Shown piece by piece: positions 1-9,118 of a DNA stretch of 47,914 nt (its first letter is position 1; the number at the start of each line of letters is the position of its first letter). The stretch is from Mangrovicoccus algicola (GTDB taxonomy: Bacteria; Pseudomonadota; Alphaproteobacteria; Rhodobacterales; Rhodobacteraceae). The notes under the pieces are model-generated. The model did not search any database. It saw only the letters and a program-made list of their open reading frames with translations, and had not been told where the DNA came from. The DNA lies in contig NZ_JACVXA010000039.1 of assembly GCF_014903745.1 (NCBI RefSeq), positions 1-47,914 on the forward strand, written 5' to 3'. Position numbers and translations under genes: made by a program.

Positions 1-700
1 GGGTCTCGGCGCGGCGGGCGCGCCGGTCGGACAGGCCCTGGGCGGCGCCCTGCCCGTCCTCGCCCGCGCGGCGCAGGAGCTTGTCATAGGCCAGCACCGT
101 GCCGATGCCCAGGAACCGCCCCAGCCCCGACAGTTCCGCCCGGGTGAAGCCGGTGCAGAACAGGCCGAAGCCCAGCACGCCCAGACCGAGCAGCACGGCC
201 GCGACCTTCAGCGCGGCGCCCAGACCCAGGGGCAGGATGCCGATCACGATCCCCAGCGCCGCATCGCCCAGCATGCCGCCCAGCCCGAAATGATGGGTCC
301 AGTCCGGCCCCGGCACGTGGCTGGAGGCATAGACCGCCGCCAGCGCCACCCAGATCGGCAGGAACACCCCGCGGGAGAGCAGGCGGTCGCCGCCGCGATG
401 GAACAGGAACCGTCCGCCCCAGACCGCCAGCGCCACGACCAGCGCCCAGGCGCCGCGGCCGAAGATGAAGCTGAGCGCCGAGGCGATATAGGCGCCGGGA
501 TAGCCCAGCAGGTTCTCCGGATCGCCCGTGGCGCTTCCCAGGAAGGACGGATCATAGGGCGAATAGCTGGCCAGCATCAGCCCCAGCGCCACCGCCCCGG
601 CCAGCAGCGCCAGACCGATCAGTTCGCTGGTGCGCTTCTCCAGCGCCGCCTGGGTCTCGGCGTCCAGCAGGGGATCACGTCCGCGGGTCGAATAGGCCAT
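1..700 (-). CDS. ftsK: DNA translocase FtsK, N-terminal part (runs off the window)
   Basis: This is the membrane anchor of the septal DNA translocase that pumps chromosome ends through the closing division site. The frame starts at the ATG at 700 (MAYSTRGRDPLLDAETQ) and stays open to the left edge, giving about 233 residues. Four hydrophobic segments are visible, near residues 27-47, 75-97, 110-127 and 140-172, the usual four-helix FtsK_4TM anchor. A basic, polar stretch follows, where the linker begins. The linker, ATPase motor and gamma domain lie outside the window. The start is 11 bp after the stop of the aminotransferase at 712, so the two are probably co-transcribed. The MAYxTRGRDPLLD start is typical of Rhodobacterales FtsK. 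Confidence 0.9.
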   Translation of the reverse strand, partial: MAYSTRGRDPLLDAETQAALEKRTSELIGLALLAGAVALGLMLASYSPYDPSFLGSATGDPENLLGYPGAYIASALSFIFGRGAWALVVALAVWGGRFLFHRGGDRLLSRGVFLPIWVALAAVYASSHVPGPDWTHHFGLGGMLGDAALGIVIGILPLGLGAALKVAAVLLGLGVLGFGLFCTGFTRAELSGLGRFLGIGTVLAYDKLLRRAGEDGQGAAQGLSDRRARRAET

Positions 701-711
701 GGCTCAGGTCC

Positions 712-1896
712 TCAGCTGTCATAAAGGCAATGGCGGATCAGGGTCAGACCGGCCTCGGTCTGCTCCATCGGGGCGACAAGCGCGACGCGGATATAGCCCG
801 CCCCGGGATTGCCCACGCCGCTGTCGCGGCCGAGATAGGCGCCGGGCAGGCAGCGCACGCCGGTTTCCTGCCAGAGCTTCAGGCAGGCGGCCTCGCTGTC
901 GGGCACGGGCAGCCACAGGAAGAACCCCGCGCGCGGCGGCTCGTAGCCCGGCACGTCGGCGAAGATGCGGTCCGCCATGTCGAATTTCAGCCCGTAGAGG
1001 CGGCGGTTCTCCACGACATGCGCCTCGTCCTCCCAGACCGCGGCGGCCGCGGCCTGCAGCGGCAGCGGCAGCGGCGCGCCGCCATAGGCGCGCAACTGGC
1101 GGATGCGGCGGATATTCTCGGGACCCGACGTGACCGCTCCGGAACGCAGCCCCGGCAGGTTGGAGCGTTTCGACAGCGAATGGATCGCCAGCACCCGTTC
1201 GGGATCGGCCCCCGCCACCGCGGCGGCGGCAAGGATGCCCGGGGGCGGCGCACCGCGATAGACCTCGGAATAGCATTCATCGGCGACGATCCTGAAATCG
1301 TGCCGTTCCGCCAGGGCCAGCAGATCGCGCCAGTACGCCTCGTCCGCCACCGCGCCCTGCGGGTTGGAGGGCGAGCAGATATAGCACAGGCTCACCCGGT
1401 CCAGCGTCTCGGGCGGCAGTGATGCATAATCGGGCAGATGCCCGGTCGCGCGCGTCGCGGGCACCATCACCGGCTCGGCCCCCACCGAGATCGCCGCCAC
1501 GGCATAGGCTTGGTAGAACGGGTTCGGCATCAGGAAGACCGGGCGCTGCCCGGCCTTGGTCTCCGGCGCGATCGCCATGGCGATGTTGTACAGCCCCTCG
1601 CGGCTGCCGTTCAGCGCCATGACCTGTGTCGCGCCATCGACGGTGACGCCATAGCGCCGGCCGATCCAGGCGGCGATCGCCGACAGCAGTGCGGGCGTGC
1701 CGTCATTGGCCGGGTAACTGCCGAAACCGACGGCGTTTTCCGCGATGATCCGGGTCACCCAGTCGGGGAATGCATGTTTCGGCTCGCCGATCGACATCGA
1801 CAAGGGCGCGCCGCCCGGCGCGTGATGGTCGAGAAGCGCCCGCAGACGCGGAAACGCGTAAGCGGGCAGATCGGAGAACCGGTCTGGATACTGCAT
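712..1896 (-). CDS. PLP-dependent class I/II aminotransferase
   Basis: This 394-residue fold-type I aminotransferase transfers an amino group through pyridoxal phosphate. Visible landmarks are LNGSREGLY near residue 98 (phosphate cradle), CSPSNPQGA near 175 (the conserved Asn), DECYSEVY near 207 (the Asp that pairs with the pyridine nitrogen), the Schiff-base lysine in SLSKRSNLPG near 243, and a C-terminal Arg in YIRVAL. The family includes N-succinyldiaminopimelate aminotransferase (DapC) and related enzymes. In Rhodobacterales a gene of this kind commonly sits between ftsK and the amidase, as here, but its substrate cannot be read from sequence. A lysine/diaminopimelate role is a guess from family and neighbours. 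Confidence 0.85.
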   Translation of the reverse strand: MQYPDRFSDLPAYAFPRLRALLDHHAPGGAPLSMSIGEPKHAFPDWVTRIIAENAVGFGSYPANDGTPALLSAIAAWIGRRYGVTVDGATQVMALNGSREGLYNIAMAIAPETKAGQRPVFLMPNPFYQAYAVAAISVGAEPVMVPATRATGHLPDYASLPPETLDRVSLCYICSPSNPQGAVADEAYWRDLLALAERHDFRIVADECYSEVYRGAPPPGILAAAAVAGADPERVLAIHSLSKRSNLPGLRSGAVTSGPENIRRIRQLRAYGGAPLPLPLQAAAAAVWEDEAHVVENRRLYGLKFDMADRIFADVPGYEPPRAGFFLWLPVPDSEAACLKLWQETGVRCLPGAYLGRDSGVGNPGAGYIRVALVAPMEQTEAGLTLIRHCLYDS

Positions 1897-2035
1897 CTGT
1901 GCCTCAGCTTTCCGGGATCTTCCGCCCCGGTATCTGCCCGGGACGATACCGGAACACCCGTCTTGCGTCCAGTCCGCGACCGCGCCCTTGCCCCGCGCAG
2001 GGCAAGATTGTGACCCGGCGGGATCGCGGCCCGGA

Positions 2036-3364
2036 TCAGGTCAGCGCCGCCTCGGCGGCATGGCCGATCCGCATCAGCCGTTCCTCCGCGCCCGGACCGG
2101 CCATCAGCATCAGGCCGCAGCAATCCGTGCCGGTGGGCAGGCTCAGCGCGCAGAGCCCCATCAGATTGGCGATCCGCGTGTTGCGCAGCGCCAGCAGATT
2201 CTCGGCGCGGAAATAATCGGCATCGCGTTCCAGCCGCGCGGCATCCGGCGGCAGGATCGGCGCGGTCGGCAGGACCACCGCGTCATAGCCCGCCGTCGCC
2301 CGCAGATAGGCGCGCCGCAGCGTCTCCAGCGCCTGCCACCCGGCCACGAAATCCTGCGCGGCGACCCCTGCCCCCTGGCGGAACCGGTCGCGGATCGGCG
2401 GATGCATCCGCTCCGGGGCGGCCTCGATCACCTTGCCCCAGGTGCCGTAGGCCTCGCCGGGGAACAGCATGGCCGCCGCCGCCATCGCCTCGGCCACGGG
2501 CGGGACCCCGATGCGCTCCACCCGCGCCCCGGCGGCCGAGAGCCGCGCCAGCGACGCCTCGAAGGCCCGCCCCGGCTCATCGCGCAGATCGTCGAGGGCG
2601 ATCGTCTCCAGCACCGCAAGGCGCAGCCCCGCAAGCGAGGCGCCGCGCAGATCGGCAGGCCGCCCGCCCTCGATCAGCGCCAGCAACTCGGCCGCATCCT
2701 CGACCGTCCGGCAGATCGGGCCGATCGTGTCGAACCGCGCGGCCAGCGGCACCGCCCCCGCCAGCGGCACCCGCCCGGCGGTGGTCTTCAGCCCCACCAG
2801 GTTGTTCCAGGCGGCAGGCACCCGCACCGACCCGCCGGTATCCGACCCGATGGCGCCCGCGGCCAGGCCCAGCCCCACCGACACCGCCGCCCCCGAGGAG
2901 GAGCCCCCGGGCGCCAGCGCCGGATCGGTGACATTGGGCGGCGTCGCGGTCATCGGGTTCAGCCCCAGGCCGGAAAAGGCCAGCTCGGTCATGTGCGTCT
3001 TGCCCAGGCAGACCGACCCGCCCAGCGTCGCGGTGGCCAGCACGGCCGCATCCGCCTCCGGCACCCGGCCCTCCAGCAGGCGCGATCCCGCCTCGGTCGC
3101 CACCCCGGCCGTGTCGAAGAGGTCCTTCCAGCTGAGCGGCACCCCGTCGAGCAGGCCGCGGCGCAGCCCGGCGCGGGCGCGGGCCCCGGCGGCTTCCGCC
3201 CCCGCCATGGCCCGCTCCGGGGTCAGCCGCGCATAGATGCGCGCGCCATGCTCATGGGCGCCCGCCGCCTCCAGGAAGGCCGTGGCCAGTTCCACCGGGT
3301 CGATGCGTCCCGCCTCGATGCCACGCCCCAGTTCCGCCGCGCTGCGGCCCCGCCACTCGTCCAT
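2036..3364 (-). CDS. Amidase of the amidase-signature family
   Basis: This 442-residue serine amidase has the complete Ser-cisSer-Lys triad: Lys80 in PLSWKDLFD, the cis-Ser in GGSSSG (about 155-157) and the nucleophile Ser179 in SDTGGSVRVPA. Members hydrolyse amide bonds of small metabolites or act as GatA. The length and lack of a gatC/gatB neighbour argue against GatA (usually about 490 residues). It lies upstream of the aminotransferase on the same strand with a 139-bp gap, and divergent from the UbiH-type monooxygenase. Substrate unknown. Confidence 0.88.
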   Translation of the reverse strand: MDEWRGRSAAELGRGIEAGRIDPVELATAFLEAAGAHEHGARIYARLTPERAMAGAEAAGARARAGLRRGLLDGVPLSWKDLFDTAGVATEAGSRLLEGRVPEADAAVLATATLGGSVCLGKTHMTELAFSGLGLNPMTATPPNVTDPALAPGGSSSGAAVSVGLGLAAGAIGSDTGGSVRVPAAWNNLVGLKTTAGRVPLAGAVPLAARFDTIGPICRTVEDAAELLALIEGGRPADLRGASLAGLRLAVLETIALDDLRDEPGRAFEASLARLSAAGARVERIGVPPVAEAMAAAAMLFPGEAYGTWGKVIEAAPERMHPPIRDRFRQGAGVAAQDFVAGWQALETLRRAYLRATAGYDAVVLPTAPILPPDAARLERDADYFRAENLLALRNTRIANLMGLCALSLPTGTDCCGLMLMAGPGAEERLMRIGHAAEAALT

Positions 3365-3450
3365 GTCACGCCCTCGTCAATGGTGTCGCAGCCACGCTAT
3401 TCGTCCCGATGCGGATGGACAATCCCGGCAGGCCGCTTCATCCATGGCGC

Positions 3451-4668
3451 ATGGAACAGGATGTGCTCATCACCGGCGGCAGCCTGAACGGCGCCTGCCT
3501 CGCCCTTGCCCTCGCCCGCGCCGGGATGCGCGTCGCGGTGATCGACCCGCTTTCCGATGCCGCCCAGGGCGTGCCGGATTTCGACGGGCGCAGCTACGCG
3601 CTGGCCGCGGCAAGCGTGAAGATGCTCGGGGTGCTGGGATTGTGGGAACGCATCGCGCCCGAGGCCCAGCCGATCCTGGACATCCGCGTCGGCGACGGCC
3701 GTCCCGGCGAGGGCGCGGGGCCGATGACGCTGCATTTCGACAGCCGCGACCTGGGCGAGGGCCCGCTGGGGCAGATGGTCGAGGACCGCCACCTGCGCGC
3801 CGCCTTGCTGGCCGCGCTGGCGGAGGCACCCGGCATCCGGCGGATCCGGGGCGCGGTCGCGGCCCAGCGGACCGAACCCGGCCGCGCGACGGTGATCCTG
3901 GAGGACGGACAGACGCATTCGGCGCCGTTGCTGGTGGGGGCGGATGGCCGCCGCAGCGGCACCGCGCGGCGGGCCGGGATCAGGCGGCAGGTGACGGATT
4001 ACCGCCAGACCGCGCTGGTCTGCGCCATCGGTCATGAACGCCCGCATGACGGCTGCGCCTGGCAGATCTTCCTGCCGCCGGGGCCGCTGGCCATCCTGCC
4101 GCTGACCGGCAACCGGTCCTCCATCGTCTGGAGCGAGACCGCCGCGCAGGCGGCGGCGATCCATGCCCTGCCCGATGCGCAATACCTGGAGGTGCTGCGC
4201 CCGCGTTTCGGCGATTTCCTCGGAGAGATCCGCCTGGCCGGGGCGCGCCATACCTATCCGCTGGACATGAGCGTGGCCGAGAGCTTCACCGCCGAGAGGC
4301 TGGCGCTGGTCGGCGATGCCGCGCGCGGCGTGCATCCGGTCGCGGGCCAGGGGCTGAATGCCGGGCTGCGCGATGTCGCGGCGCTGGCCGAGGTCCTGGT
4401 GGAGGCTGCGCGGCAGGGCGAGGATCCGGGCTGGCCGCTGGTCCTCGACCGCTATGCCCGCTGGCGGCGGTTCGATTCAGGCGCCCTGACCCTGGCGACG
4501 GACGGATTCAACCGGCTGTTTTCCAATGACAATCCGATGCTTCGCCTGGGGCGCGACCTGGGGCTGGGCCTGGCCAATGCGATCCCGGCGCTTCGCCGCG
4601 GGCTGATGCGCGAGGCGGCGGGCCTGTCGGGGGATGTGCCGCGGCTGCTGCAGGGACGCGCGCTCTAG
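3451..4668 (+). CDS. ubiH: UbiH/UbiF/Coq6-family FAD monooxygenase
   Basis: This 405-residue flavoprotein hydroxylase probably acts on the aromatic ring of a ubiquinone precursor. It shows an N-terminal dinucleotide-binding fold (VLITGGSLNGACLALALA), the family stretch FDGRSYALAAAS, the mid-protein LVGADGRRS motif, and the C-terminal FAD motif LVGDAARGVHPVAGQGLN. The first motif normally begins a few residues after the start, so the ATG at 3451 (MEQDVLITGG) is preferred over one 14 codons upstream at 3409. Whether it hydroxylates C4, C5 or C6 cannot be told; alphaproteobacterial enzymes of this family can have broad regiospecificity. It is convergent with efp, 22 bp apart. Confidence 0.85.
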   Translation: MEQDVLITGGSLNGACLALALARAGMRVAVIDPLSDAAQGVPDFDGRSYALAAASVKMLGVLGLWERIAPEAQPILDIRVGDGRPGEGAGPMTLHFDSRDLGEGPLGQMVEDRHLRAALLAALAEAPGIRRIRGAVAAQRTEPGRATVILEDGQTHSAPLLVGADGRRSGTARRAGIRRQVTDYRQTALVCAIGHERPHDGCAWQIFLPPGPLAILPLTGNRSSIVWSETAAQAAAIHALPDAQYLEVLRPRFGDFLGEIRLAGARHTYPLDMSVAESFTAERLALVGDAARGVHPVAGQGLNAGLRDVAALAEVLVEAARQGEDPGWPLVLDRYARWRRFDSGALTLATDGFNRLFSNDNPMLRLGRDLGLGLANAIPALRRGLMREAAGLSGDVPRLLQGRAL

Positions 4669-4690
4669 CCCGCCCCTGCCCGGCGACGCG

Positions 4691-5254
4691 TCAGGCGCGT
4701 TCGGAATATTCCATCGTCTCGGTATTGACGATGATCGCCTCGTCCTGCCCGATGAAGGGCGGCACCATGATGCGCACCCCGTTATCCAGCGTGGCGGGCT
4801 TGAAGCTTTTCGAGGCCGTCTGACCGTTCACCACCGGCTCGGTCGACGCCACGACGCAGGTGACCTTCGCCGGAAGCTGCGCCGAGAGCGGCTCCTCGTC
4901 GTAATACTGCACCACGGCGGTCATGCCGTCCTGCAGGAAGGGGCGCCGCTCCCCCAGGAGCGCGGCCGGGATCTCGATCTGCTCGAAGCTTTCGGCATCC
5001 ATGAAGACAAGCTTGCCGTCCTGCTCGTAGAGGAACTGCTGGTCCTTCTGCTCCAGCGTGACGCGCTCCACCTTGTCGGCCGAGCGGAACCGTTCGTTCA
5101 GCTTGGAGCCGCTGCGCAGGTTGCGCAGTTCCACCTGGGCGAAGGCCCCTCCCTTGCCGGGCTTCACGATATCGACCTTGACCGCGGACCACAGCCCTCC
5201 GTCGTGATCGAGAATGAAGCCGGGTCGTATTTCGTTACCGGTGATTTTCGGCAT
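4691..5254 (-). CDS. efp: Translation elongation factor P
   Basis: EF-P relieves ribosomes stalled at polyproline runs by binding between the P and E sites. The 187-residue product has the three-domain length of the family. Its N-terminal loop reads VKPGKGGAF, with the lysine at position 34, the same number as the modified Lys34 of the E. coli protein. The start at 5254 ([12 protein letters not shown]) matches family N-termini; an extra 29 codons upstream would add an atypical tail. No lysine-modifying enzyme (EpmA/EpmB type) is visible in the window. Confidence 0.95.
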   Translation of the reverse strand: MPKITGNEIRPGFILDHDGGLWSAVKVDIVKPGKGGAFAQVELRNLRSGSKLNERFRSADKVERVTLEQKDQQFLYEQDGKLVFMDAESFEQIEIPAALLGERRPFLQDGMTAVVQYYDEEPLSAQLPAKVTCVVASTEPVVNGQTASKSFKPATLDNGVRIMVPPFIGQDEAIIVNTETMEYSERA

Positions 5255-5472
5255 TTCGGAGCCTGCGGAGTTGAACGGGATATGCAGGCCCCTATATCGC
5301 CCGGGTATCGGGCTGGCAACAACGACCGCAGAGGACGGCACGCCGGAGGCTCCCGATGCAGATATGCGACAAGCGCATGACGGTTATGTTGGAAACACAA
5401 TACCGAATCGGAGCGGGACATGCATATTGCGCCGCACCTCAAAAGAAGCAAGAGCAAGAATAAGGAAACGAA

Positions 5473-5793
5473 ATGGGCGAATTCGTCGACGGCACTGCTT
5501 TTAATCACGAGCAGGGCAACCGTGCCCGCAAACTGTTCGCGGCTGTTGTGCTTGCCGCACTGGATGACGCGATTGCGGATGACAAGAAATACGGCAACGG
5601 TCCGGAGCAGATCGCCCGCTGGGCACGCTCTCGGGACGGCCGCGAGGTGCTGAGCTGTGCCGGCATCGACCCGAACGAGCGCGTCGTGACCGGGCTCATG
5701 GACTTCGTGTCGAAAGGCATCCGCACCTCGGTCGCCCTGTCGCGCGAGGAATCCGAGCGGCGCCACGCGGCCGAGGCGGCAGAAGCGGCCTGA
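5473..5793 (+). CDS. Small conserved protein of Rhodobacterales (probably DUF6280)
   Basis: This 106-residue soluble protein starts MGEFVDGTAFNHEQGNRARK and ends in an Ala/Glu tail. I recognise it from memory as a very conserved Rhodobacterales protein, probably the one NCBI calls DUF6280; its function is not known. It has no signal peptide or membrane segment; the sequence suggests a small helical bundle with one Cys in VLSCAGIDP. The start has a good ribosome site (AAGGAAACGAAATG). It is transcribed divergently from efp across a 218-bp gap and followed by a strong intrinsic terminator, so it is most likely a single-gene transcript. The start of the divergent promoter region is relatively AT-rich for this genome. 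Confidence 0.8.
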   Translation: MGEFVDGTAFNHEQGNRARKLFAAVVLAALDDAIADDKKYGNGPEQIARWARSRDGREVLSCAGIDPNERVVTGLMDFVSKGIRTSVALSREESERRHAAEAAEAA

Positions 5794-5825
5794 CCCTGCC
5801 TGCGGCCTTCCCGAAGGCCGGTACC

Positions 5826-5860
5826 GAAGCGCTCCCCCAGGGGAGCGCTTCTGTCTTTTG
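5826..5860 (+). terminator. Intrinsic terminator of the small conserved gene
   Basis: GAAGCGCTCCCC (5826-5837) and GGGGAGCGCTTC (5840-5851) form a perfect 12-bp stem with a minimal loop, followed by TGTCTTTTG. It lies 33 bp after the stop at 5793. Confidence 0.85.
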
Positions 5861-5964
5861 CGCAAGCCCGTTTCCGGACCCGGCGCATTCCCCCCGCGGG
5901 CCCCTGCCCCCGCGCCATCCGTCGCGGAGCTGGTCCGCGCCGCGCGGCCCGGGCCCGGCCGGGC

Positions 5965-6423
5965 TCAGTCCCGGCCTTCGGACGGCGCGTCATCCGGCGC
6001 GGGACGGGCCTCCGACAAAAGCGACTGCAGCTCTTCGCGCAGGATCCGGCGGATATTCTCGTTGATCCGCGGCCCCATGCGGGTTCGGACCTCCTCGCGC
6101 AGGATATCGCGGATCAGCGCCCGCAGACGGGCCTCCTCCGCATCCTCGGCGGCAGGCGCGGCAGGCGCCTCTGCATCGATCCGCGCCCAGTCCGCAGCGC
6201 CGGAACGCCCCGGCGCCGGGGCGATCGTCCCGTTCGCGGCGACGCGTTCGCCCGCCCCCAGGACCAGACGCCGCGCCGCGGCACTGGCTTTCTGGCTCAC
6301 CACGGGCAGGTCGCCGCGATCCGGCCGCTCGGCCTTCTCGCGCGCCTGCTGGTTCTGCACTTCGCGCGCCACCAGGCGGCGGATGGAGGCAAGAACCTCC
6401 TCGGGATCACGCGAACCGGTCAT
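5965..6423 (-). CDS. popZ: PopZ-like (DUF2497) polar organizing protein, divergent
   Basis: This 152-residue protein has the two-ended layout of PopZ, the alphaproteobacterial pole organizer that binds ParB and regulatory proteins. The N-terminal helix is DPEEVLASIRRLVAREV, close to the EEILASIRRII motif of Caulobacter PopZ. A Pro/Ala-rich, low-complexity middle (about 35-105) follows. The C-terminal helices LRALIRDILREEV and INENIRRILREELQSLL occupy the place of the PopZ oligomerization domain. Its ATG overlaps the tolC stop by 4 bp (6420-6423), and pcm-tolC-popZ order is the one I recall around popZ in other alphaproteobacteria. The middle is less acidic than in Caulobacter. If not PopZ itself, it is a short helical relative of unknown role. 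Confidence 0.62.
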   Translation of the reverse strand: MTGSRDPEEVLASIRRLVAREVQNQQAREKAERPDRGDLPVVSQKASAAARRLVLGAGERVAANGTIAPAPGRSGAADWARIDAEAPAAPAAEDAEEARLRALIRDILREEVRTRMGPRINENIRRILREELQSLLSEARPAPDDAPSEGRD

Positions 6424-7841
6424 TTGCCGAGCGCCCGCAGGACCTTGTCGAGCTTGACCCCCTGTTCCGAGGTGAAGACCGACGGCGCCGCGCGCACATT
6501 GTCGTAATAGGCGTTCTCGTCATAGGCGACGACATCCAGCCCCAGATCCTTGGCCGTCAGCTGGCCCATGGTGGAAAGCAGGAAGTAATAGGCATCCTGC
6601 TCCACGGTCAGCGCCTCGATCCGGCTGCCGCGCGCATCCAGCAGGTCCTGCTCGGCATTGAGCACGTCAAGCGTGGTGCGCGCGCCCAGGGTGGCCTCCT
6701 CGCGGGTGCCCTCGAAGGCGACCTGCGACGCCTCGATCTGGCGCTCCGTGGCCTCCAGGCTGGCAATCGCGACCTGGAAATTCGCCCAGGCATAGCCCAC
6801 GCGTTCCTGCACGTTCAGCGTCGTCTGCAGCAGGCTGGCGCGGTTCTGCTCCAGCACCGTGACCGCCCGGCGGTACAGCGCGTTGATCTGGCCGCCCTGG
6901 TAGATCGGCCCGCCGAATTCGATGCCGAGGCTGGCCACCGGCTCCAGCGACCCGTCATTGGAGCTGGAGACGGAATCCGAATAGCCCGCGGAACCGGTCG
7001 CCCGCAGCGATGGCAGGACCTGCCGCTGGGCAATGTCGACATTGACCTCCTGCGCCGAGACCAGGAACTGCTGCTGGCGGATCGAGGGATGGGTGCGCAC
7101 CGCAACGTCGCGCGCCGTTTCCAGGCTCGAGGGGCGGCTGGAGAAGGAGGGCGGCGGGGCGAGATCCCCGGGATAGCGTCCGACGGCCAGCCGGAAGGCC
7201 TCGCGCGCGATTTCCAGATCGCCGTTGGCCGCGACCAGGCTGGCCTGCGCCTCGGCGAGATAGGCCTCGGCCTGGGCGACATCGGTGCGCGTCACCTCGC
7301 CCACGTCGAAACGGTCGTTCGCCGCGCGCAGTTCCTCCTCCAGCACGCGCACGTTGTTGCGGCGCAGATCCACGAAGGCCTGGGCCTGGCGGACCTGCGT
7401 ATAGGCCTGCACGGCCGCGAAGAGGACATCCTGTTCCTGCGCCAGCAGCGCCTGGCGCGCGGCCAGCACCGCCTCCTTGGCAGCCTCGACGCCCAGCCGG
7501 TTGCGGCCGAACTCGTAGAGGCTCATCTGCGCGGTCAGTTCCAGCGTGTTGGTGATCGAGGTGTCGTCCTCGCGCTGCGGGCCGGTCGTGGTCTGGATCA
7601 CGTCGGTATCGAGATCCCACGAATAGGCCCGGCTGGCGGAATAGGCGAAGATCGGCCGCAATGCCGAGACCGCGATCGCGACATCCTCGTCCGAGGCCCG
7701 GAGCACGGCACGGCTCTGTTCCAGGAGGTTGGAATTGTTATAGGCCGAAACCAGCGTGTCGGTCAGGGTTTCCGCCGAGGCGCCCGCGGCGGCGACGATC
7801 GCCGCGCAGGCCCAGAGGGTTGTCTTGATCTTGCGCACCAT
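6420..7841 (-). CDS. tolC: TolC-family outer membrane efflux protein
   Basis: This is the outer-membrane channel of type I secretion or RND/ABC efflux systems. The product is 473 residues, with a Sec signal peptide MVRKIKTTLWACAAIVAAAG-ASA and probable cleavage before ETLTDTL. Two repeats of long amphipathic helices are visible, with the family markers YEFGRNRLGVEAA and, in the second half, GPIYQGGQI and LGARTTLDVLNAEQDLLDA. The start at 7841 is chosen because it places the signal peptide at the N-terminus; 40 extra codons upstream would bury it. It follows pcm by 47 bp and overlaps the popZ-like gene. No inner-membrane partner is adjacent, so the exporter it serves is unknown. Confidence 0.9.
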   Translation of the reverse strand: MVRKIKTTLWACAAIVAAAGASAETLTDTLVSAYNNSNLLEQSRAVLRASDEDVAIAVSALRPIFAYSASRAYSWDLDTDVIQTTTGPQREDDTSITNTLELTAQMSLYEFGRNRLGVEAAKEAVLAARQALLAQEQDVLFAAVQAYTQVRQAQAFVDLRRNNVRVLEEELRAANDRFDVGEVTRTDVAQAEAYLAEAQASLVAANGDLEIAREAFRLAVGRYPGDLAPPPSFSSRPSSLETARDVAVRTHPSIRQQQFLVSAQEVNVDIAQRQVLPSLRATGSAGYSDSVSSSNDGSLEPVASLGIEFGGPIYQGGQINALYRRAVTVLEQNRASLLQTTLNVQERVGYAWANFQVAIASLEATERQIEASQVAFEGTREEATLGARTTLDVLNAEQDLLDARGSRIEALTVEQDAYYFLLSTMGQLTAKDLGLDVVAYDENAYYDNVRAAPSVFTSEQGVKLDKVLRALGK

Positions 7842-7888
7842 GGTTCCCCATTTATCTGCAGCGCCCCGGTCGCCGGGAAGGGAGGCCC

Positions 7889-8542
7889 TCAGAGCGCGAA
7901 GTCTTTCTGCTGCTCGAAACCCGGAAGGACGGGCGCCCCCGCATTGAAGGCGAACCGCCACGAAACCGTTCCGTTCAGTTTGTACCCTACCCGTACGGCA
8001 CCAAGCGCGCCATCCACAAACGGCGCGACGATGCGACCGCCCTCCTTGAGCTGTGCCAATAGGGCATCACCGACGGCCTCCACCGCGCCTTCGATCACGA
8101 TAACGTCATAGGGACCGTGCTGGGGCAGCCCTGCGGCCAGGGGCCCCTCGATCACCGCGACATTGTCGGCGCCATGCTCCGACAGCAGCCCGGCGGCCTC
8201 GCGGGCCATGTCCTCGTCCTCCTCCAGCGCGACCACCGCCTCGGCCAGATGCGCCAGCACGCAGGCCGAGTATCCCAGCCCCGGCCCGATATCCAGGACC
8301 AGGTCGCCGGGCTGGATGTCGGCAGCTTCCAGCATCTTGGCGAAGGTGCGCGGCTCCAGCATCACCCGGTTCTCGGCCAGGGGCAGGTTCTCGCCGATAT
8401 AGGCGGCATCCTGCAGGCCCTCGGGCACATAGACCTCGCGGGGGACGCGCAGCAGCGCCTCGATGATCGGAAAGCGGGTGACATCCGAGGGTCGCACCTG
8501 GGTGTCGACCATGACGGTACGGCGATGGGAATAATCGGTCAT
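7889..8542 (-). CDS. pcm: Protein-L-isoaspartate O-methyltransferase family protein
   Basis: This 217-residue SAM-dependent methyltransferase belongs to the family that repairs isoaspartyl residues. It shows [15 protein letters not shown] before the SAM-binding motif [16 protein letters not shown], then [11 protein letters not shown] and [10 protein letters not shown]. In the classical enzyme the motif is DIGTGSGY and a substrate-binding S-Q-P stretch precedes it; here the equivalent reads VMLEPRTFA. It may be one of the alphaproteobacterial pcm-like proteins found next to tolC rather than a proven repair enzyme. Start at 8542 ([18 protein letters not shown]), with the family N-terminal pattern [12 protein letters not shown]. 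Confidence 0.82.
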   Translation of the reverse strand: MTDYSHRRTVMVDTQVRPSDVTRFPIIEALLRVPREVYVPEGLQDAAYIGENLPLAENRVMLEPRTFAKMLEAADIQPGDLVLDIGPGLGYSACVLAHLAEAVVALEEDEDMAREAAGLLSEHGADNVAVIEGPLAAGLPQHGPYDVIVIEGAVEAVGDALLAQLKEGGRIVAPFVDGALGAVRVGYKLNGTVSWRFAFNAGAPVLPGFEQQKDFAL

Positions 8543-8774
8543 CGGCGAAGGCTCTCCCCGTGGCTGACAGACGGACCGGGCAAAGTCATGGCACAACCGC
8601 CCCCGCGGGGCAATGTGGCGGACCAAGCTATAAGGCCGCATTAACGCTGTCGGGCCCCCGACCTGCGCCGCCCCGCGGGATCCCGGCCTTCCCGGCGCGC
8701 GGCCGCCACGCCGGTCCGGGGGCGTGCGGCAGGATCGGCAGAGCGGACATGCGGGGATCGGTCTCGAAGGCAAG

Positions 8775-9030
8775 ATGCCCGATGACTCGACCTGTTCAAA
8801 GCCGCGCCTCGGCACGTTCCATGAGAGCGACCTGTTCCGCCGCCCGTTCGAGGACGTTGTCGCGACCTGCATTGCCGAGGGCCTGGCCGGCGGAACCGGC
8901 TTCGCCGTCGATGCCAGCCCGATCAGCGCGCACGTCCAGAAGCAGGGCTCCGGCGAAGCCCGGGACCGGAACGCCGCAGCCGTCGATCCAACCTCGGGCG
9001 AGACGGAGCCGGGCAACCGGGCATCGCCCC
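8775..9030 (+). pseudogene. Transposase remnant, IS1182/IS5-like
   Basis: Within the 576 bp between pcm and the XRE gene, the plus strand encodes [16 protein letters not shown], then [20 protein letters not shown], then [14 protein letters not shown]. This is the core of an IS1182-type transposase (compare the pattern F..VV..C...GLVGGEGFAVDAS.I.ADA). There is no proper N-terminus, no catalytic C-terminal domain and no visible terminal repeats. The rest of the gap (8543-8774 and 9031-9118) shows no gene. Family assignment is by eye. Confidence 0.6.
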
Positions 9031-9118
9031 ATGGCAAGGAAGAGCGGTCCAGCGCACCCGCCCCCTCGATTCCGCCGGATCAGGCGCACCGGCCAAGGCG
9101 TCGGCTCGGCAGGGTCCT

